A DNA stretch of 64,000 nt. Source: Pseudomonas capsici. GTDB lineage: Bacteria; Pseudomonadota; Gammaproteobacteria; Pseudomonadales; Pseudomonadaceae. Below, one piece after another: positions 29,185 to 37,113 of the stretch; the first letter of the stretch is position 1; each line of letters starts with the position of its first letter. The translations under genes were made by a program, and so were the position numbers. Below the pieces are notes generated by a model that ran no database searches, was not told the DNA's origin, and saw nothing but the letters and a program-made list of their open reading frames with translations. The stretch covers positions 62,001 through 126,000 of the forward strand of contig NZ_JAFGZD010000012.1 in the NCBI RefSeq assembly GCF_017165765.1. Direction: 5' to 3'.

Positions 29185-30234
29185 TCAGCGATTGCGCTGC
29201 CGCGCCAATAACACCATCAGATAAGGCGCACCGATAATGGCGACCACCAGCCCGGCCGGTAACTGCAAGGGCGGAAAAATGCCCCTTCCCAGAGTGTCGC
29301 CGGCCAGAACCAGCAGCGCGCCGAACAGCGCCGACAAAGGCATCAAGGCACCATGGCGATCACCTGCCAGCTGCCGCGCCAGATGCGGAGCGACCAGCCC
29401 GACGAAGGTCATGGTGCCGACATTCGCTACAGCCGCCGCCGTCAGCATGACGCTGCACAGCAGCAAGGAAATCATGACGCCCGTGACATTCAGGCCTCGA
29501 CTGAGCGCAACCTTTTCACCCAGTTGCAGCAGGTTCAACTGCCGATGACAGAACAGCAATGGCACACCGGCCAGCAATAACCAGAGGCAAAGGCTGTTGA
29601 CCTGTGGCCAGCCGGCCCGATGCAGACTGCCACCCAGCCACATCAGTGCCGACTCCACTTGATCGATATTGCCGTAGGTGATCAGCAGATCGGCGACCGC
29701 ACTCAACATGGCGGTAAGCCCGACGCCCACCAGAATCAGGCGCAGCGGCGAGATGCCCTGACGCCAGGACAACAACGCCACAAAGAACGCCACCGCCAGA
29801 CCACCGGCCAGTGCCGCCAATGGATAGAACTCCAGCGGCAGCAGTCCGGGCCAGAGCACAATGATCAGCAGCATGGTGACACTGGCACCCGATTCCACGC
29901 CCACCAGACCGGGCGCTGCCAGCGGGTTACGGGTCAGGGATTGCATCAGCAGACCGGCCAGGGACATTGCTGCACCCGCCAGGATGGCCAGCACCACGCG
30001 GGGCAAGCGCAGCTCCCAGAGCAGATTGCGGATTGTCGGGCTGACTTGTTCGGGCGTCAGCACTGCCTGCCAGGCCTGGGCCATGCTCAGCGAAAAACTG
30101 CCCACGGTCAGCGCATACAGCGCCAGCGCGATCACAGCGCCTGTCAGCAGCAGCACTGAAATCAGGTCGATAGGCCGGGCAATCCAGGGCAGCAGCGGCA
30201 AGGCTCTGGGCAGGGTCAGTCCGGTGCGCCTCAT
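29185..30234 (-). CDS. FecCD-family ferric-siderophore ABC permease (second)
   Basis: This inner-membrane permease of 349 aa has about nine to ten hydrophobic segments. Family motifs seen are LRLPRVVLAILAGAAMSLAG, QSLTRNPLAAPGLVGVESGA, and the ATPase-coupling region FVGLVAPHLAR followed by LAGDTLGRG. It pairs with the permease encoded just upstream to form the heterodimeric channel. I set the start at the ATG at 30234, which overlaps the upstream TGA as ATGA; the frame stays open further upstream, but that extension (to 30603) lies antisense-free inside the neighbouring permease and has no membrane character. Confidence 0.9.
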   Translation of the reverse strand: MRRTGLTLPRALPLLPWIARPIDLISVLLLTGAVIALALYALTVGSFSLSMAQAWQAVLTPEQVSPTIRNLLWELRLPRVVLAILAGAAMSLAGLLMQSLTRNPLAAPGLVGVESGASVTMLLIIVLWPGLLPLEFYPLAALAGGLAVAFFVALLSWRQGISPLRLILVGVGLTAMLSAVADLLITYGNIDQVESALMWLGGSLHRAGWPQVNSLCLWLLLAGVPLLFCHRQLNLLQLGEKVALSRGLNVTGVMISLLLCSVMLTAAAVANVGTMTFVGLVAPHLARQLAGDRHGALMPLSALFGALLVLAGDTLGRGIFPPLQLPAGLVVAIIGAPYLMVLLARQRNR

Positions 30235-31214
30235 TTGACTTTCCTCAACACCAGGATGACAAAAACGGGACCGCCGATCAGGGCCGTTACGATACCGGTA
30301 TTGAGCTCGAACGGACTGACCACGGTGCGCGCCGCGATGTCCGCCAGAATCAGCAACAGCGCACCCAGCAAAGGAGCTGCCAGCAACAGCCGTCGATAGT
30401 CGTCGCCAAACAGCAGACGCGCCGCATGGGGCACGACCAAGCCGACAAAACCGATAGGCCCGGCCAGAGCCACGGCACACCCGGACAGCAGAACCACCGA
30501 GGCCAGCCCGAATACGCGCATCCTCAACAGACTGACGCCCATGCCGGCAGCCGCTTGCGGACCCAGGCGATGGGCATTCAAGGCCCGCACATTGACCAGA
30601 CACAAAAACATGCCCAGCAGCACATAAGGCCAGACCCAGGCCTGCATCGTGCCACCAGTCACGCCGATGGAGCCGGTCAACCAGCGCCGCAGGCTGTCGA
30701 GCCCCTGTTGATCGAGCAACAACAGAATTGAAGTGATTGCGCTGAACAGCGCTGCAATCATGGCCCCCGACAGCGTCAGCCGAATCGGGTTATGCCCCCT
30801 GCCTGCCAGCAACAGGACGCCGATGGCTGCCGTCAGCGCACCGACAAAGGCAAAGAGCGGGATCATCGACAAATCGTTGCCCGGCATCACCAGCAGTCCG
30901 AACACCACGAACAGTGCCGCGCCGCTATTGATACCGAGAATCCCCGGATCGGCCAGCGGATTATCGCCGACCGCCTGCATGATGGTGCCGGCAAGCCCGA
31001 GACTGGCCCCCACCAGCAGCGCGACCAGCAGGCGCGGCAGGCGGCTGCCGCGAATGACGCTGTGATCGGGATTATCCGGCACATAGGCAACCAGTGCCTG
31101 CCAGGTTTCGTGCCAGGGAATACTCTTTGCACCAACTGCCAGATGAAACAGTGCGGCCAGGGCAATTGCCATCAACAGACCCAGCCATACCGGCAATCGC
31201 AGACCGTGACTCAC
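30231..31214 (-). CDS. FecCD-family ferric-siderophore ABC permease (first)
   Basis: A 327-aa inner-membrane permease for a ferric siderophore. Motifs include SRLPRLLVALLVGASLGLAG, QAVGDNPLADPGILGINSGA and FVGLVVPHAARL. I chose the GTG at 31214 because it overlaps the ATPase stop (GTGA) and has AGGAGG four bases upstream. The same frame opens at an ATG at 31265, which would add 17 non-hydrophobic residues and overlap the ATPase gene by 55 bp. It is tightly coupled at both ends within the importer operon. Confidence 0.9.
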   Translation of the reverse strand: MSHGLRLPVWLGLLMAIALAALFHLAVGAKSIPWHETWQALVAYVPDNPDHSVIRGSRLPRLLVALLVGASLGLAGTIMQAVGDNPLADPGILGINSGAALFVVFGLLVMPGNDLSMIPLFAFVGALTAAIGVLLLAGRGHNPIRLTLSGAMIAALFSAITSILLLLDQQGLDSLRRWLTGSIGVTGGTMQAWVWPYVLLGMFLCLVNVRALNAHRLGPQAAAGMGVSLLRMRVFGLASVVLLSGCAVALAGPIGFVGLVVPHAARLLFGDDYRRLLLAAPLLGALLLILADIAARTVVSPFELNTGIVTALIGGPVFVILVLRKVK

Positions 31215-32071
31215 ATCGCCTCCTGCACGGACAGCGGCTTGCTGCGGTTCGACTGCGGGACGCATAGCAGATCACCGGAATAAGGGTCGGTGATGATGTG
31301 CGCATCCAGATCGAAGACCGCCTTGAGGTTTTCCCGGGTGAACACCTCGGCAGGCGCGCCCTGGGCCAGCAGACGTCCTCCACGCATCATCACCAGATGG
31401 TCGGCGTAACGGGCGGCCTGATTCAGATCATGCAGGACTGCCACTATGGTCTTGCCCTGCTCGCGGAGATCCACCAGCAATTCGAGCAGCGTGATCTGAT
31501 GGGCGATATCGAGGAAGGTGGTCGGCTCGTCCAGTAGAATTACCGGCGTATCCTGGGCCAGGGTCATGGCAATCCAGCAACGTTGCAACTGTCCGCCCGA
31601 CAGGGTTGCCAGCGAACGGTCGAGCAAGGAATCGATACCGGTCAGTTCGATGGCACGCTCAATCGCCTGCTGGTCCTGCTCGGACCATTGGCGCCACCAG
31701 CTCTGCCAGGGAAAACGTCCCTGCATCACCAGCTCTCGTACGCTCATGCCCGCTGGCGATGTTGCATGCTGTGGCAGCAGGGCCATCTGTTGCGCCAGAG
31801 CTCGACGCGAATACTGGCGCAACGGTTTGCCGGACAACTGCACCTCGCCGGCACCCGGACGCAGCATATGGGCAAGTACGTTCAGCAAAGTGGTCTTGCC
31901 GCAGCCATTGGCACCGATCAATGCCGTGAAACGGCCTTGGGGAATGTCCAGACTGACGCCATCGAGAACCACTTGTTCGCCATAGCCAAGCCGCACTCCG
32001 GTGGCTTTCAGCATGACTTTACCCCCGCCCAATACAGCCTCGTCGAGCAATGCCCCAGCATCGTTTTTCAT
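31211..32071 (-). CDS. Ferric-siderophore ABC importer ATPase (FecE/FepC-type)
   Basis: This is the cytoplasmic ATPase of the siderophore importer, 286 aa from the first ATG. It has Walker A GANGCGKTT, signature LSGGQLQR, Walker B VILLDEPTTFLD and a switch His in VAVLHDLNQA, all typical of FepC/FhuC-type proteins. It is the first gene of the minus-strand siderophore locus, divergent from the TonB receptor. A second possible start at 32014 (MLKATGVRLGYG), with GGGGG upstream, matches the usual family N-terminus better than the 19 extra residues of the 32071 start; I cannot decide between them. Confidence 0.9.
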   Translation of the reverse strand: MKNDAGALLDEAVLGGGKVMLKATGVRLGYGEQVVLDGVSLDIPQGRFTALIGANGCGKTTLLNVLAHMLRPGAGEVQLSGKPLRQYSRRALAQQMALLPQHATSPAGMSVRELVMQGRFPWQSWWRQWSEQDQQAIERAIELTGIDSLLDRSLATLSGGQLQRCWIAMTLAQDTPVILLDEPTTFLDIAHQITLLELLVDLREQGKTIVAVLHDLNQAARYADHLVMMRGGRLLAQGAPAEVFTRENLKAVFDLDAHIITDPYSGDLLCVPQSNRSKPLSVQEAM

Positions 32072-32159
32072 CCTGTCATCACATCAGGGGCATAAGTGGG
32101 CCACAGAATGTGTCGAAAATGAAATAATTCTGTACCGTAGCAACAAATCTTAATGCAAA

Positions 32160-32182
32160 ACTTTATCATTTACAGATAAAGT
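32160..32182. promoter_or_regulatory. Inverted repeat in the divergent importer/receptor promoter region
   Basis: The 210 bp between the ATPase and receptor start codons must hold both promoters. It contains a perfect 8-bp inverted repeat, ACTTTATC / GATAAAGT, with a 7-base spacer, about 100 bp upstream of the receptor ATG and 89 bp upstream of the ATPase ATG. It is AT-rich and could be an operator, possibly an iron-responsive one, but it does not match the Fur consensus well. A weaker Fur-like stretch (GAAAATGAAATAATTC) lies near 32115-32130. Confidence 0.35.
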
Positions 32183-32281
32183 ATGGCCAGTCGATACCAG
32201 CCCGGTTGAGCCACTGATGGCAAAGGATTCAGGGCGCATGGCTATTCCGAAAGTCAAAATGTAAATCCAAGGACTTCCTCG

Positions 32282-34492
32282 ATGCTTGAAAGAAAAACAA
32301 CAGTTGGCAGTGGAAACCGTTACACAAAGCGCCCTCCTGTGTTTCAACTGACCACCCTGGCATTGGCTTTGAGCGGCGTCATCTCGGCGCAGGCAATCGC
32401 GGCGGATGAAGCATCCAGCAGCAATGCCGTTCAACTCACCAATATCAATATCAACGCCGACACCCCGGAAAACCCGACGGCCCCGCTGGTCGGCAAGGTT
32501 GCCCTGCGCAATACCAGCGCCACCAAGACAAACGCGGCCATTACCGAAACACCGCAGTCGCTGTCGGTGGTGACTGCCGATGAAATCACCGACCGCAAAT
32601 CCGACACCCTGGCCGATGCCCTGAGCTATACGCCGGGTTTCACCAGCCAGCCATCGAGCTTCAACCGCACTTCCGACCGCTTCCGTATCCGCGGTTTCGA
32701 CGTAGAGTCCGCTACCGGTGGCTCGCTGCGTGACGGCCTGCGTCTGCAGAACAACTCCTACGACGGCGTCCAGGAACCCTTCGGCCTGGAGCGCGTGGAA
32801 GTGATCCGTGGTGCCGCCTCGGTCCTGTACGGCCAGTTGTCGCCGGGCGGATTCGTCAACGGCGTCAGCAAGCGCCCGACCGATACACCGTTCCATGAGC
32901 TGGGCCTGCAATACGGCAACAATGATCGCAAGCAATTGACGGGCGACTTCAGCGGCCCGCTGGGCGACAGCGATACCCTCAGCTATCGCCTGACCCTGTT
33001 GCAGCGTGACAGCGACACTCAGCAGGACCATATCAACGACGACAAGCTTTACATTGCTCCGGCCCTGACCTGGCGCCCCAATGAAGACACGTCGCTGACC
33101 TTGCTGGCTTTCCATCAGAAAAGCGACACGCGTTTTTCCGCGCCCCTGCCATACCAACTCGTCAAAGGCCTCGGCAACGGCCCCTTTACCATTGGCCGTC
33201 ATGACTTCATCGGTGAGCCCGGTTACGACGACATGAATGGCGAGATGTCCGCCATCGGCTACGAGTTCGAGCATAACTTCAACGACAATATCCGCATCAG
33301 CAACAAGCTGCGCTACTACGAAGCGGAGATGAAGTGGAAGTACCTGCAAATCCCGACTAACAACGCGGCAGCAATAGCAGCGGTCAACTCGGCGGCTAGA
33401 AATGGTTTGCTGACTCGTCAGTACAGTGATCGTCACGAGCGCTCCAGGGCCCTGACCAGCGATACCAACGTCGAAGCACGCTGGAACATCGGTGGAGTGG
33501 AAAACACCTTTCTGATCGGTGCCGACACCTACGATGCATCGTATGACTCGCACAACTTCCGGAACAACGCGCCCTCTTTGAATCTCGCCACCTACAACTA
33601 CGGGCAGCCGGTGGTAGTAACCCGAACCCCTGACCGTGGTTCGCAAATCGATACCCTGCAGACAGGCGTTTATCTGCAGGACCAGATCAAGTTCGACGAT
33701 CACTGGCTGCTGTTGCTCGGCGGTCGCCACGACTGGGCCAACCAGGACCAGAAAGCTTTTGCAAACGGCCAGAAACGGCACCAGTCAGACGAGTCCACCA
33801 CCTGGCGCGCCGGCCTGGTGTACCAGGCGGATAACGGCCTGGCTCCGTACATCAGCTACAGCGAATCGTTCTTCCCGGTAGCGGTGGCCGATGCTCCGAC
33901 CCAGAGCTTCGCCCCGACCGAAGGCAAGCAGTATGAAATGGGTATTCGCTACCAGCCTCCTGGCAGCAATATCCTGTTGAGTGCCGCAGTCTATGAGCTG
34001 ACCCAGAAAAACGTGCTGAAGACCGTCAATAACGTTCCTTCGCAGACGGGCGAACAACGCTCCCGCGGACTGGAACTGGAAGCAAAGGCCGATGTAACGC
34101 CGCAATTCAGCGTCATTGCCACCTATGCCTACACTGACGCGCGCATTACCGAAAGTTCGGTTCCGGGGGAAGTGGGCCAGCGCAGCGAAGATACGCCGTA
34201 CCATCAGGCTGCACTGTGGACCGACTACAACTTCGCCCTGTTCGGCATTCCGCAACTGAAGATTGGCGGCGGTGCCCGCTACAAGGGCACAACCCAGGCT
34301 TCGGGTATCGAGTCGCAGATGCCGGCTTACTTCCTGTTCGACGCCATGGCCAGCTACCAGATCGACAAGAACTGGGATGTTTCCCTCAACGCCAATAACG
34401 TGACGAACAAGAAGTACACCTACTGTGAATTTGCGATTTGCCGCTACGGCGATGAGCGCGAGCTGGTGACCTCCGTCAACTTCAGGTGGTAA
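32282..34492 (+). CDS. TonB-dependent ferric-siderophore receptor
   Basis: An outer-membrane receptor of 736 aa. The signal peptide probably ends near residue 40 (ISAQAIAA, then DE). The plug domain follows (PQSLSVVTADEI, DALSYTPGF, FRIRGFD, GLERVEVIRGAASVLYGQ, SPGGFVNGVSKRP), then the 22-strand barrel ending in the aromatic residue W after SVNFR. The length and absence of an extra N-terminal segment mean it lacks the signalling domain of FpvA/FecA-type transducers. A late C-x4-C pair (CEFAICRYG) resembles that of hydroxamate receptors such as FhuA. The start has AAGGA about 8 bases upstream. It is divergent from the ABC importer and is the obvious outer-membrane port for the siderophore made by this locus. 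Confidence 0.93.
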   Translation: MLERKTTVGSGNRYTKRPPVFQLTTLALALSGVISAQAIAADEASSSNAVQLTNININADTPENPTAPLVGKVALRNTSATKTNAAITETPQSLSVVTADEITDRKSDTLADALSYTPGFTSQPSSFNRTSDRFRIRGFDVESATGGSLRDGLRLQNNSYDGVQEPFGLERVEVIRGAASVLYGQLSPGGFVNGVSKRPTDTPFHELGLQYGNNDRKQLTGDFSGPLGDSDTLSYRLTLLQRDSDTQQDHINDDKLYIAPALTWRPNEDTSLTLLAFHQKSDTRFSAPLPYQLVKGLGNGPFTIGRHDFIGEPGYDDMNGEMSAIGYEFEHNFNDNIRISNKLRYYEAEMKWKYLQIPTNNAAAIAAVNSAARNGLLTRQYSDRHERSRALTSDTNVEARWNIGGVENTFLIGADTYDASYDSHNFRNNAPSLNLATYNYGQPVVVTRTPDRGSQIDTLQTGVYLQDQIKFDDHWLLLLGGRHDWANQDQKAFANGQKRHQSDESTTWRAGLVYQADNGLAPYISYSESFFPVAVADAPTQSFAPTEGKQYEMGIRYQPPGSNILLSAAVYELTQKNVLKTVNNVPSQTGEQRSRGLELEAKADVTPQFSVIATYAYTDARITESSVPGEVGQRSEDTPYHQAALWTDYNFALFGIPQLKIGGGARYKGTTQASGIESQMPAYFLFDAMASYQIDKNWDVSLNANNVTNKKYTYCEFAICRYGDERELVTSVNFRW

Positions 34493-34505
34493 AAACCCTG
34501 TAGGG

Positions 34506-34543
34506 GCCAATTCATTCGCGAAGCCTTTCGCGAGTGAATTGGC
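34506..34543. terminator. Long hairpin between convergent genes (REP-like or bidirectional terminator)
   Basis: GCCAATTCA (34506-34514) pairs with TGAATTGGC (34535-34543), and an inner TCGCGA pairs with TCGCGA, making a long imperfect stem. It sits between the stops of the receptor and the convergent hydrolase gene. The core resembles the 'ATTCATTCGCGAA' intergenic palindromes that are common in Pseudomonas genomes. No clear U-run follows, so it may be a repetitive extragenic element that also acts as a terminator. Confidence 0.55.
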
Positions 34544-34554
34544 TCGCACGATAA

Positions 34555-35730
34555 CTATCCCTTCGGCTTCGCTGCCTCAAGCACTCCCCGGATAACCTGT
34601 GACTGCCACGCAAAATAAGGGTTATAAGTCAGGCGCGCATGCACCTTGCCCGGCTCACGGTAGCCCCACTCGGAATACCACACCTCCTCTCCAGCCTCAC
34701 AGCGCGCAACATCCTTGGCATCCAGGCCATTCCAGCAGAAGCGCAGTTTCCCTGACCGGCCATAGAGAGCATTTTGCGGCGAAAACAGAATGCCCATATG
34801 GGAAAACTGGCTGATACGCTCATCCGCAAGGCGGTCTGTGCGGGTCAGAATACGCGATGAATCCGGCGCGCCTGCTTTCTCCTGGCCATACCAGATCAAT
34901 CGGCTGGCAGGGTTTGTGAAACGGCTGCTGAACAGCTCGCGCACATATTGCACATCGACGACCGAATCCTTTTCCGTCAGGACAATGGCTACAGGCCGAT
35001 CGAAGTTCTCATGCTCGATCAGGCTGCGAACCGCCACGCTGCTGCGATAGAACTGAGCGAAGCCGTTGGTGGGCACGTTGTAATAGCGCACCGGCGACTG
35101 CTGCGGTCGAGACTCGTTGGGTGGCACGATCCAGGTCCTGACATGGGCCAGCCATGGCGTAACCCAGTCAAAGGTGGCACTGGAACGAAGGGCCGGCGAA
35201 AACAGCACCAGGCCATTGATGCCAGGATCTTTCATGGCATAGGCGAGTGCCAGATTGGCGCCGGTCGAGAATCCCCCCAGATAGACCTCCGGAAATTCCT
35301 GTCGCAACAGTGCGACCTGCTCCTGCACCAGTTGCTGCCATTGTTCCAGGTGAATATCGATCAGATCCTCGGGACGAGTACCATGCCCCGGCAGCAACGC
35401 GACTCGCACGACATATCCCTGATCGGCGAAATCCTGAGCGACATCAACGAATGACCAGGGCGAATCACCGAGCCCATGCAGCAGAAGCAGCGCTTTGCCG
35501 GAGGGTACGGCAGGACGGATCTCGAAAGGCGCATTCCACACCAGCTCATTGTCACGGCTTTCGGTCTGGAACAGACGCCGCTCGCGGATTTCCTGCCGGG
35601 TGTCTTGCAGATACGCCTGAAAACTCGCGTGATGCGTCACGGCCGTTTCAGCCTCTGGCCGGGCACATCCCATGGCCATAACCATGAATATGAGGCTGGC
35701 CGCTACCCTGGCCATGAGTGACTGGTGCAT
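34555..35730 (-). CDS. Lipoprotein alpha/beta hydrolase (lysophospholipase/esterase-like)
   Basis: A protein of 391 aa with a lipoprotein signal peptide: hydrophobic stretch ending in the lipobox MAMGC (Cys at residue 22). The alpha/beta-hydrolase fold is shown by LLLLHGLGDSPWSF (oxyanion region), the nucleophile elbow GGFSTGAN, an acid candidate in VLTEKDSVVD and a His in QFSHMGILF. The substrate is unknown; a role on siderophore esters, lipids or plant polymers is possible but not shown. GGGGA just upstream supports the ATG. It converges on the receptor gene and is divergent from the LacI regulator, so it need not belong to either neighbouring system. Confidence 0.8.
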   Translation of the reverse strand: MHQSLMARVAASLIFMVMAMGCARPEAETAVTHHASFQAYLQDTRQEIRERRLFQTESRDNELVWNAPFEIRPAVPSGKALLLLHGLGDSPWSFVDVAQDFADQGYVVRVALLPGHGTRPEDLIDIHLEQWQQLVQEQVALLRQEFPEVYLGGFSTGANLALAYAMKDPGINGLVLFSPALRSSATFDWVTPWLAHVRTWIVPPNESRPQQSPVRYYNVPTNGFAQFYRSSVAVRSLIEHENFDRPVAIVLTEKDSVVDVQYVRELFSSRFTNPASRLIWYGQEKAGAPDSSRILTRTDRLADERISQFSHMGILFSPQNALYGRSGKLRFCWNGLDAKDVARCEAGEEVWYSEWGYREPGKVHARLTYNPYFAWQSQVIRGVLEAAKPKG

Positions 35731-35925
35731 GGCTCCCCTACTCCCGATCCTTGCCGAATCTGTTTCCCGAAAAGTCGATCATCGTAATCATCCGCTCACC
35801 CGAGCGATACTTTATTTGGCGAGTGGTTTGCCCTGTCTTGTATCCTTTCGTAAAATGCCCGCCACCCCGGGAAAGCCTTGTTACAGCGGGCTTCCCACTT
35901 ATCGATCAGCGCAGTCGGGACATCC

Positions 35926-36960
35926 GTGGCAAGAAAATCCAGAAGGGATCTCACCCATGCAACGGGCACAGGCGATGCACCGGTCACGGTCATCGATGTG
36001 GCTCGTGCAGCCGGGGTTTCTCCCATCACGGTGTCTCGCGCCGTCAATCGCCCCGAGCTGGTCAGCGATGCAACCCGCGAGCGGGTGCTGGAAGTCGTCA
36101 AGGCCATGGGTTATGTGCCCAATCTTCTGGCTGGCAGCCTTGCAAGCAGCAAAAGCAAGCTGGTTGCCATCCTGCTACCCACCATTGCCCACTCGATTTT
36201 TGCTACTGCCGTGCAAGCCATCATGGACCGCCTGACGGAAGCCGGTTATCAGTCGCTGCTTGGCCCGACCGGCTACTCCCCGGAAAAGGAAGAGTCGCTG
36301 CTCGAAGCGATTCTTGGCCGTCGCCCCGACGGCATCGTACTGACCGGCACCCTGCACACCGAAGGCAGTCGTGCCCGACTGGCCAGTGCTGGTATTCCGG
36401 TGGTCGAGGCCTGGGACCTGAGCGATACGGCGCTGGACATGCAGGTGGGGTTTTCCCATGAAAAGGTCGGCGAGTTTGTGGCCGATCACTTCGTTGCCAA
36501 AGGCTATCAGCGCTTTTCGGTGATCACTGTCGATGATCCTCGGGGAATTCGGCGCTGCAACAGCCTGATTCAGCGCCTGGCACAACATGGCCTGTCAGGG
36601 GTGCCTGTTGAGATACTGCCTTTGCCCGCGACCTGGGAAGTCGGCCGTGAAGGGCTCAAACGGCTATTGCTGCGCCCCGAACACCCGCAATTGGTGTTCT
36701 GCAGTTCCGATACCGTCGCCATGGGTGTCCTCGCCCAGGCCGCTGAACTGGGCTTGCGGGTTCCTCAGGACATTGCCGTGCTGGGCTTCGGCGATACGAC
36801 CAACAGTCGGTTCGCGCACCCGGCGCTGTCCACCATCAGTGTCAACTCCACGCTGATGGGTCATGAAGTCGCGCAGGCTCTATTGCGCCGCTTTGAGGGC
36901 GATACCTCGGTCACCCACTTCGACAGTGGCTTCTCGCTGATCGAACGCGCCAGCACCTGA
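35926..36960 (+). CDS. LacI/GntR-family transcriptional regulator of the glucarate genes
   Basis: A DNA-binding repressor of about 344 aa. The N-terminal helix-turn-helix and hinge are clear (VTVIDVARAAGVSPITVSRAVN, then YVPNLLAGSLAS), followed by a periplasmic-binding-protein-like effector domain (LVAILLPTIAHSIFA, GRRPDGIVLTG, DIAVLGFGDT). I chose the GTG at 35926 because the resulting start (VARKSRRD) resembles relatives; a TTG at 35878 in frame would add 16 residues. The gene precedes a GudP-type transporter and glucarate dehydratase and probably binds the two palindromes at 37003-37034, with glucarate, galactarate or a breakdown product as inducer (inference). Confidence 0.87.
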   Translation: MARKSRRDLTHATGTGDAPVTVIDVARAAGVSPITVSRAVNRPELVSDATRERVLEVVKAMGYVPNLLAGSLASSKSKLVAILLPTIAHSIFATAVQAIMDRLTEAGYQSLLGPTGYSPEKEESLLEAILGRRPDGIVLTGTLHTEGSRARLASAGIPVVEAWDLSDTALDMQVGFSHEKVGEFVADHFVAKGYQRFSVITVDDPRGIRRCNSLIQRLAQHGLSGVPVEILPLPATWEVGREGLKRLLLRPEHPQLVFCSSDTVAMGVLAQAAELGLRVPQDIAVLGFGDTTNSRFAHPALSTISVNSTLMGHEVAQALLRRFEGDTSVTHFDSGFSLIERAST

Positions 36961-37002
36961 TCCCTCTCCATTTTCAAAAAATCTGCTGCACCGGGCTTGA
37001 AT

Positions 37003-37034
37003 GATAACGTTATCTGAATAATGATAACGTTATC
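37003..37034. promoter_or_regulatory. Two identical LacI-family operators before the glucarate transporter
   Basis: The perfect 12-bp palindrome GATAACGTTATC occurs at 37003-37014 and again at 37023-37034, each preceded by AAT. The centres are 20 bp apart, about two helical turns, so two dimers would bind the same face. A central CG with flanking TAA/TTA is typical of LacI-family operators. The sites lie 80-110 bp upstream of the transporter ATG and right after the regulator gene. Confidence 0.8.
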
Positions 37035-37113
37035 GTTGTACGACAACGGATGAGTCGGCTTGCCCTGCTCACACTTATCTACCCGCATAAAAACAACTAG
37101 TGGGAGCGTCAAC

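Noticed and set aside
30235..30603. Upstream extension of the second permease
   Set aside because: It lies in a different frame inside the first permease gene and has no membrane character; the ATGA overlap at 30234 gives a better start.
32101..32135. Fur box in GAAAATGAAATAATTC
   Set aside because: Only about 9 of 19 consensus positions match, too weak to call.
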